Shown piece after piece: positions 58,778 through 64,000 of a DNA stretch of 64,000 nucleotides. Under the pieces are notes generated by a model that saw only the letters and a list, made by a program, of their open reading frames with translations, had not been told where the DNA came from and searched no databases. How positions within the stretch are numbered: the stretch's first letter is position 1; every line of letters begins with the position of its first letter. The position numbers and the translations under genes were made by a program. This DNA comes from an uncultured Chlorobiaceae bacterium (lineage in GTDB: Bacteria; Bacteroidota; Chlorobiia; Chlorobiales; Chlorobiaceae): contig CAILRB010000035.1 in the NCBI GenBank assembly GCA_903836465.1, positions 1 through 64,000 of the forward strand, written 5' to 3'.

Positions 58778-59518
58778 ATGAACTTCGAAAAACTGGATGC
58801 AATGAAAGCCCGGCTGGAGAGCTTCAGGCCGTTCAGCCCTGAGATGCTCGGCAATCTGCATGAGGATCTGGTGCTGCGATGGACCTATAATTCCAATGCA
58901 ATTGAGGGAAATACGCTCACCCTCAAGGAGACCAAGGTTGCGCTTGAAGGCATAACCATTGGCGGCAAAACCATGCGCGAGCACTTCGAGGCTATCAACC
59001 ACCGGGAAGCCATTCATTATGTTGAAGCTCTTGTTCAGAAAAACGAGCCTCTTTCGGAGTGGCAGATAAAATCATTGCATCAGCTTATCCTGAAAAATAT
59101 TGATGACCGGAATGCCGGGCGATACCGGATGCAGAATGTTGTTATTTCCGGCGCTGAGCACCGCCCGCCTGATTACCTGAATGTGCCTGAAGAGATGGAG
59201 GCTTTTGCTGTACAGACGGCAGTGAATAAACAATGTTTGCATCCTGTTGAACATGCGGCAAGAGTGCACGGCGACTTTGTAAAAATCCACCCCTTTGTCG
59301 ACGGCAATGGACGAACCGCACGCCTGCTGATGAACCTTGAACTGATGAAGGCCGGGTTTCCCCCTGCCGTGCTGACCGTAGAAAAGCGTCTTGGCTATTA
59401 CGAAACGCTTGATATTGCTCACATAAAAGGTGACTACGAGCCCTTTCTGTCGTTGATGGCTGAAACGGTTGAACAGGCTTTTGAACCTTACTGGTATGTG
59501 CTGGGTGTTGGCAGATGA
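58778..59518 (+). CDS. Fic family protein
   Basis: 246 residues. The active motif HPFVDGNGRTARLL is near residue 172 and matches HxFxDGNGRxxR. The class II inhibitory helix motif (S/T)xxxE(G/N) reads SNAIEG at residues 39-44, so the enzyme is self-restrained. It should transfer AMP or a related group to a hydroxyl of a target protein. A GGAG box precedes the ATG. The 360 bases between it and the NACHT gene hold no gene I can support. Confidence 0.9.
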   Translation: MNFEKLDAMKARLESFRPFSPEMLGNLHEDLVLRWTYNSNAIEGNTLTLKETKVALEGITIGGKTMREHFEAINHREAIHYVEALVQKNEPLSEWQIKSLHQLILKNIDDRNAGRYRMQNVVISGAEHRPPDYLNVPEEMEAFAVQTAVNKQCLHPVEHAARVHGDFVKIHPFVDGNGRTARLLMNLELMKAGFPPAVLTVEKRLGYYETLDIAHIKGDYEPFLSLMAETVEQAFEPYWYVLGVGR

Positions 59519-59522
59519 TGGG

Positions 59523-59690
59523 ATGAAAAACAGAAGTGAAAATTATTCGGGTAAACTCATGAATCAATCGAAACTTCAACTGCTGTTGAAACGTAGAATC
59601 ATCGCTGGTAATACGGTAAAAATATCGGAACCGAGAATGGATCGTAATTGGTTTACAACAGTCAGCAAGATATATTGGCTACAGGAGTAA
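59523..59690 (+). other. Small ORF, 55 residues, unrecognised
   Basis: An ATG at 59523 opens a basic 55-residue frame (MKNRSENYSGKLMNQSK...). It starts five bases after the Fic stop, and no family is recognised. It could be a small partner or just a chance frame. The remainder of the 59519-59863 gap shows only AT-rich sequence that may carry the DUF499 operon promoter. Confidence 0.2.
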
Positions 59691-59863
59691 GGGATGCGAA
59701 AGTTAGAATATTGAGGGATTTTTTTCCCCGTGTCAGTTGCTTTTTTTGTGTTCATTATAAGCCTCAGGCAATCGATATCTTTCTTTGCAATACATCTGAT
59801 TATGCCATGATGAGCTAATTTTTGCTTAAAAGCCACTTAACCTACTTTCATTCGGAATTACGC

Positions 59864-62644
59864 ATGCTGGGATTAAAACTTAGGGATGAATTTCTTGGGG
59901 CGCACATGCCCGGCACCGCAATTTCGTTGAGAACAAGCGATAATAAAGGCGCCGCACAGAGGCCTGCCGATTACATTTTGTCGATCACCTGGCCCACTGC
60001 CGATATCCAGACAGCCCTGAAGGCGCTCAGCCTGAAAAACAGTGGACGTCCGGTCGTTCTCATTGGAGGTCGTGGCCGAGGCAAATCGCACATTATGGCG
60101 GTGATGCATCATGCTCTTCACTCTCCTGAGCTTGTGGAATCCTGGCTCAAAGAGTGGGGTGGAAAGCTTGGAGGTAATGAGCTGAACAAGCTGGAGCCGC
60201 TCAAGGGGTATTTTCCCATCTCCGAGCCTGTGCAAAATCAGGAATATCCGCTTCTCTGGGATCTGTTGTTTGAACGTCATCCGAAAGGAGAGTATTACCG
60301 AGGCCATTTTGAAAGCATGCATCAACCATTCCCTCCCCGTACTCTGCTGGAGAAGATGTTTGAAGAGCAGCCCGTTGCTTTAATCCTTGACGAATTTCAG
60401 ACCTGGTATACCGGCCTGCCTGATAAAAACCCTGCAACCGGCCTATTGCTCAAGCAGTATGCCTTCAACTTTATACAGATTCTCTCTGAAATTTCAGTTG
60501 ATCGCCCGGAACTGCTTATTTTTGTGATCTCGGTGCTCAATAATGAAAATGACGCCTTTCAGCAGGTACATCGGCAATCACCAGTTATCATTGATTTTCG
60601 GGGACCGTCAGCCAAGCAGGATCGACAGAAACTTCTTTTGCATAGGCTTTTTGAAAATCGGCGTAATATTGAGCAATCCAGCATCATCTCAACGGCCACT
60701 ACCTACTCAACCGAGAGGTTTCGCTTGCTCTATCCCAACAAATCTGAAGCTGAAAAAGAACGAATTCAGCATGAGGTCTTTAGTTGCTGGCCCTTCAGTC
60801 CTGAGCTGCTCGACCTTCTTGAAGACCACATTTTGCTCTCTTTGGCGGCACAGGAGACAAGGGATCTTATCCGGATTCTTGCCCAGGTATTTCGCAGTCG
60901 TGGGGAAGCTGTCCCGGTCATCACACCCGCTGATTTTTTTGTTGATGGAGAATCGGACGAAGTACAGACACTTGTTGACTCCATCGCAGTTCAGGCAGGT
61001 CAGGAAAAACTCCGCCAGATAGCCCAACGAAACCTTTTTACCGTGCGTGAATCTGGCACCAATGTCCCCAATGTTCGTGAACTTGTCAGCTCAATCTGGA
61101 TGCGCTCTATATCTCCCGGAAAAAATGCGGGTGGAACCCCGGCTGAGCTGCACCTTGATATTACTCGTGGCGTTTTTATCGACAACAACTCCTTTCAGGC
61201 AGAATTGGCTCTGCTCATTGAGAACAGTGTCAATATTCATGGTGACGAAGTGCCGGGCGGGCCTCTCTGGTTTGGAATCAACGAGAACCCTCGTGCAAAA
61301 GTACGGGCATGTGCCAAAAACGACAAACTCTGGCATCTCAATGCGGTTCAAACGGGAGGTACAATTCTCTATCCAGGTCAGGATATCCAGTGGATTCGGA
61401 AAAACCTGAAATATGAACTTGCAGGTCAGGATACTCGCGAAAATATCTCCCGAATTATTGTTCTTGGTCCGAACTGGCGTGATGATCCCTGGGCCGAGCT
61501 TGACGAAACTGACAACCCTTCAAAATGGGACAGACCGGTGCTTCTGGTCATTCCTGAAAACATAGAGAGCGGTGAATTGAATGCAGCACTGGGCCTATGG
61601 CTGGCAAAGCACGTCCAGAAAAGGCGCAACACCATTCGTTTTTTACTTCCATCCGCCGATATGCCGGGCCTCTACAACGATGAAGAGCTTCTCTACTCTG
61701 CCCGTTGCAGCTACCTTTGTTCCCCTGAAGGTTGGGGCTCCGACCCTGTATATCGAGCTTTACACCAGGATTTCAACAGACCTTTTCGTACATCGTTAAA
61801 GTCTCGCTGCAATCGGCTGGCTCTCTTGCGAAAATGGAATTTTCAGCAACCACAGCACTGTATTTTTGATGTCGAAAAAATAGCCGCGCAAGGTGGAGAG
61901 ATTCCGCCCGCTGTTGAGGCAAAGATTCTCTCTGACCTTTTTGACAAAAGTGAATTCCACTCTTTTGTACTGCAACGAGCAAAAGACTCCGATTTCATCG
62001 GCTCACTGCTCGACGATCTGATTGAGCCACCACCCCCAAATGCCGGAGAGGCAATTCCCTTTCTTGGTGAGACAAAAATCCACGAGTTTGTGCTTGAAAT
62101 TGCCGCCGCTGGGGATATTGTGCTTAATGTTGATGGCAGATGGATAGTCCGGCGCTCCGAAGATGGTACCGATAAGGAGGCATTGAACTACTTTAAATCC
62201 AACGCATTTCGCACTGGTCAGGAGATGCGTCAGATTCAGCTTGGACTGCCAGGAGCTGTTGGTGGTGGAACCGTCACAGCCACACATGTCCCTGCTGCTG
62301 TTGCTGTTGTTCAGCCAGAGAGTAAGGATAGTAAGCCGTACTCATCTTCCGGATCCGGGGAAGGTATCATCAGTGGAATCGGTGGTCAGAATGCTGATGG
62401 TGAAATTACCCGGCCAAGCCCCCTTCCCGTCGCCAGCAACCGTAAATCTGCTGAGCCAGCAACCGGTATCAACCTTTCAGGCTGTTTTGAGTCATGGGGA
62501 GTCTCTTCGGATCAACCGATTGAAACCGCACGTATTGAATTTTCTGGTCTTACCTCTCAGCAGATCAAGCAGATTCTGCAACGCATACCCTCTTCATTCA
62601 AAGCGACACTTGATATCACCTGGCGTGAAGGAGGCGTGCAATGA
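59864..62644 (+). CDS. DUF499 AAA-type ATPase of a PglZ-linked defence operon
   Basis: 926 residues from ATG 59864 (MLGLKLRDEFLGAHMPGTAI); a TTG frame extends to 59822 but DUF499 proteins begin with this phrase. Walker A is GGRGRGKSH at residues 68-76. Walker B is PVALILDEFQTWY near 165. The C-terminus passes through a low-complexity linker (SSSGSGEGIISGIGG) near residue 830 to a small domain. DUF499 ATPases occur in phage-resistance gene sets next to PglZ or DUF1156 methyltransferases. The stop overlaps the PglZ start by four bases. Confidence 0.85.
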   Translation: MLGLKLRDEFLGAHMPGTAISLRTSDNKGAAQRPADYILSITWPTADIQTALKALSLKNSGRPVVLIGGRGRGKSHIMAVMHHALHSPELVESWLKEWGGKLGGNELNKLEPLKGYFPISEPVQNQEYPLLWDLLFERHPKGEYYRGHFESMHQPFPPRTLLEKMFEEQPVALILDEFQTWYTGLPDKNPATGLLLKQYAFNFIQILSEISVDRPELLIFVISVLNNENDAFQQVHRQSPVIIDFRGPSAKQDRQKLLLHRLFENRRNIEQSSIISTATTYSTERFRLLYPNKSEAEKERIQHEVFSCWPFSPELLDLLEDHILLSLAAQETRDLIRILAQVFRSRGEAVPVITPADFFVDGESDEVQTLVDSIAVQAGQEKLRQIAQRNLFTVRESGTNVPNVRELVSSIWMRSISPGKNAGGTPAELHLDITRGVFIDNNSFQAELALLIENSVNIHGDEVPGGPLWFGINENPRAKVRACAKNDKLWHLNAVQTGGTILYPGQDIQWIRKNLKYELAGQDTRENISRIIVLGPNWRDDPWAELDETDNPSKWDRPVLLVIPENIESGELNAALGLWLAKHVQKRRNTIRFLLPSADMPGLYNDEELLYSARCSYLCSPEGWGSDPVYRALHQDFNRPFRTSLKSRCNRLALLRKWNFQQPQHCIFDVEKIAAQGGEIPPAVEAKILSDLFDKSEFHSFVLQRAKDSDFIGSLLDDLIEPPPPNAGEAIPFLGETKIHEFVLEIAAAGDIVLNVDGRWIVRRSEDGTDKEALNYFKSNAFRTGQEMRQIQLGLPGAVGGGTVTATHVPAAVAVVQPESKDSKPYSSSGSGEGIISGIGGQNADGEITRPSPLPVASNRKSAEPATGINLSGCFESWGVSSDQPIETARIEFSGLTSQQIKQILQRIPSSFKATLDITWREGGVQ

Positions 62645-63600
62645 CCGAGGCTGTAAACTGGAAGACTCTCATTTTCGGTGTGCACGAACCCGCAATGGCC
62701 TGGGTGAAGATATTCTCCGCCCTGCTCTCTCTTGCCCGGCAGAGTTCATCGCCGGTTACGCTTCATGATGCAACAGTTACTCCTGACCGACTGTTGAGCG
62801 AAGCCGCTTGGGAACTTTGGGAAGCCTTTCCCCTGACAGCAGTAAAAACTTCAGCCAGCCTCAAAGAGTGGACACGTCAAAGTCCGGGAAAGGCTGTTCT
62901 CATCCTTGACGCTCTTTCATTACGGGAGTTGTCTCTTCTGCTTGGCGCGGCAGAAGCAAGGGGTATTCAGCCGCTGGAGGTCAAAGTTACTGGTTCAGAG
63001 TGTCCCTCAACCACCGACCACTTTGCCAAAGCCATCGGGTTGTCATCAAGAAGCGCCTTGGCCAACGACGGGAAACCTGGCACCCTGTCACTTTTCGACG
63101 GCAATTGTTTTACGGATGTGCTCAGTATGCCATTCGAGGATTGCGCCATTCCTCCTGCACCAAACATAGTGGTCTGGCACTCCTGGCTTGATGACCTGAT
63201 TCACCTTCAACTGAAAAATCCTGACCAGATCGCCAGCATCTCTTCAACCGTTTTGCAGAGCGACGGCTTTTGGAGTTTTATCAACAAGCTTCGGCAGGGA
63301 AGGGCTCTGGTTATCACTTCAGACCATGGGTATGCTGTCAGTAAACGCTTCTCTTCTGAAATTGAAGAACCGGCCGCAATAGAGACATTAAGAAAAACCT
63401 TTGGAGCCTCCCGCAACAAGGCAGTCGCTGACATAGGGCCAAAAAAATTTATGCCCCCAATTGTCATGACGCACAACAATCAGCAGATCATTATGGGGCA
63501 ACGCAAATGGAAGGTTCAGGGTGGATTCCCCAACGTATGTCATGGAGGAATGACGCTTCTGGAAGTTGCTGTACCCTGGATAGAGTTTTCCGCACTATAA
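62641..63600 (+). CDS. Short PglZ-domain protein
   Basis: 319 residues of the alkaline-phosphatase superfamily. The metal-binding landmarks are VLILDALSLREL (Asp 90, Ser 93), HSWLDDLIH near 180-188 and VITSDHGYAVS (Asp 228, His 229). PglZ domains are found in BREX and related phage-exclusion systems; here the domain is alone, without the long N-terminal extension of BREX PglZ. It is translationally coupled to the DUF499 gene and ten bases before the DUF4365 gene. Confidence 0.8.
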   Translation: MTEAVNWKTLIFGVHEPAMAWVKIFSALLSLARQSSSPVTLHDATVTPDRLLSEAAWELWEAFPLTAVKTSASLKEWTRQSPGKAVLILDALSLRELSLLLGAAEARGIQPLEVKVTGSECPSTTDHFAKAIGLSSRSALANDGKPGTLSLFDGNCFTDVLSMPFEDCAIPPAPNIVVWHSWLDDLIHLQLKNPDQIASISSTVLQSDGFWSFINKLRQGRALVITSDHGYAVSKRFSSEIEEPAAIETLRKTFGASRNKAVADIGPKKFMPPIVMTHNNQQIIMGQRKWKVQGGFPNVCHGGMTLLEVAVPWIEFSAL

Positions 63601-63610
63601 TATTCCGACT

Positions 63611-64000
63611 ATGCTGACTATTCAACATACTGAAGAGGATCTGAGCCGGGCCTACGTTCAGGCAATTGCCGCAAAAGCAGGGGTGAACCTGAGTATGAAA
63701 GATCGCTCACACGATTATACCATTGATGGCACATTTCATCAGGTATCATACTTTAATGGCCATTACCACGAAACCGGCTTCAGCCTTGATTTTCAGCTCA
63801 AAGCATCCAAAAACTGCATCATTGGGGATACGCATCTTCGTTATGACCTCGATATTGAAACCCATAACTATCTGGTTGATCGTGCACAAAAATCAGGGAC
63901 GACACCGGTAATACTTATTGTGATGGCATTACCTGAAGCTGAAAGTGAGTGGTTATCACTCTCGGAAGAGGAACTGGTGTTACGTCGCTGCTGTTACTGG
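63611..64000 (+). CDS. DUF4365 protein, N-terminal part, cut by the window edge
   Basis: 130 codons from ATG 63611 with no stop before the edge. LSRAYVQAIAAKAGVNLSM, then HDYTIDGTFHQVSYF, and DFQLKASKNCIIGDTHL with NYLVDRAQKSGTTPVILIVM fit DUF4365, a restriction-endonuclease-like fold (D...QLKA) often in defence loci. It is ten bases after the PglZ gene, so it belongs to the same operon and is a good nuclease candidate. Confidence 0.72.
   Translation, partial: MLTIQHTEEDLSRAYVQAIAAKAGVNLSMKDRSHDYTIDGTFHQVSYFNGHYHETGFSLDFQLKASKNCIIGDTHLRYDLDIETHNYLVDRAQKSGTTPVILIVMALPEAESEWLSLSEEELVLRRCCYW

Overview
The window comes from a green sulfur bacterium (Chlorobiaceae), very probably a Chlorobium/Pelodictyon-type chromosome. 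The strongest evidence is two small chlorosome envelope genes: a CsmA/CsmE-type gene at about 9.9-10.2 kb and a CsmB/CsmF-type gene at about 34.6-34.8 kb. Also consistent are a BchQ/BchR/HpnP-like B12-dependent radical SAM protein, a chlorophyllide-reductase-like (BciB/HCAR) flavo-iron-sulfur protein, a group 3b (sulfhydrogenase-type) NiFe hydrogenase, and a menaquinone operon. The genus is inferred from gene content and remembered family sequences; no search was run.

Layout. 0-2.8 kb is accessory and decayed: an AAA ATPase fragment, a DUF4258 remnant, an intact UPF0175/DUF3368 (PIN) toxin-antitoxin pair, and the C-terminus of a type ISP restriction-modification enzyme. 2.8-10.9 kb holds pigment and envelope genes: a NYC1/NOL-like SDR converging on a BciB/HCAR-like reductase, an HD phosphohydrolase, a methyltransferase, the DUF4070 radical SAM protein, lptB, csmE-like and a gamma carbonic anhydrase. 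11-13.8 kb has a protoporphyrinogen-oxidase-like flavoprotein, an MscS channel and an FKBP isomerase. 13.8-17.9 kb is the hydrogenase operon (beta-gamma-delta-alpha, minus strand). 18-25.4 kb has two related small beta-barrel proteins, a U32 peptidase-family protein, an rRNA/tRNA 2'-O-methyltransferase, an aldehyde dehydrogenase, a patatin and a YbaK deacylase. 25.5-29.8 kb has a glycosyltransferase and the complete oxidative pentose phosphate set (NAD-type gnd, zwf, pgl). 30-36.4 kb is envelope: a SIMPL protein, two different L,D-transpeptidases, the CsmB-like gene and an OmpA lipoprotein. 36.4-53.6 kb is mostly housekeeping (metH, mnmA, mgtE, parAB, dapB, menHBCE), interrupted by a BrnTA pair and a nucleotidyltransferase remnant.

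53.7-64 kb is a defence-type island, open at the right edge. It has two DUF2442 genes, a duplicated ParE toxin scrap, an intact antitoxin/ParE pair, and a 1042-residue DUF4062-NACHT-FGE protein that looks like a bacterial NLR. Its C-terminus resembles the variable end of diversity-generating retroelement targets. A Fic protein follows, then a tightly coupled DUF499 ATPase - PglZ - DUF4365 operon that runs off the window. The last operon and the NACHT-FGE gene are the best candidates for an undescribed system here.

No rRNA, tRNA, CRISPR array or complete insertion sequence was seen. Most operons on both strands are compact, with ATGA-type overlaps and good hairpin terminators between convergent units.
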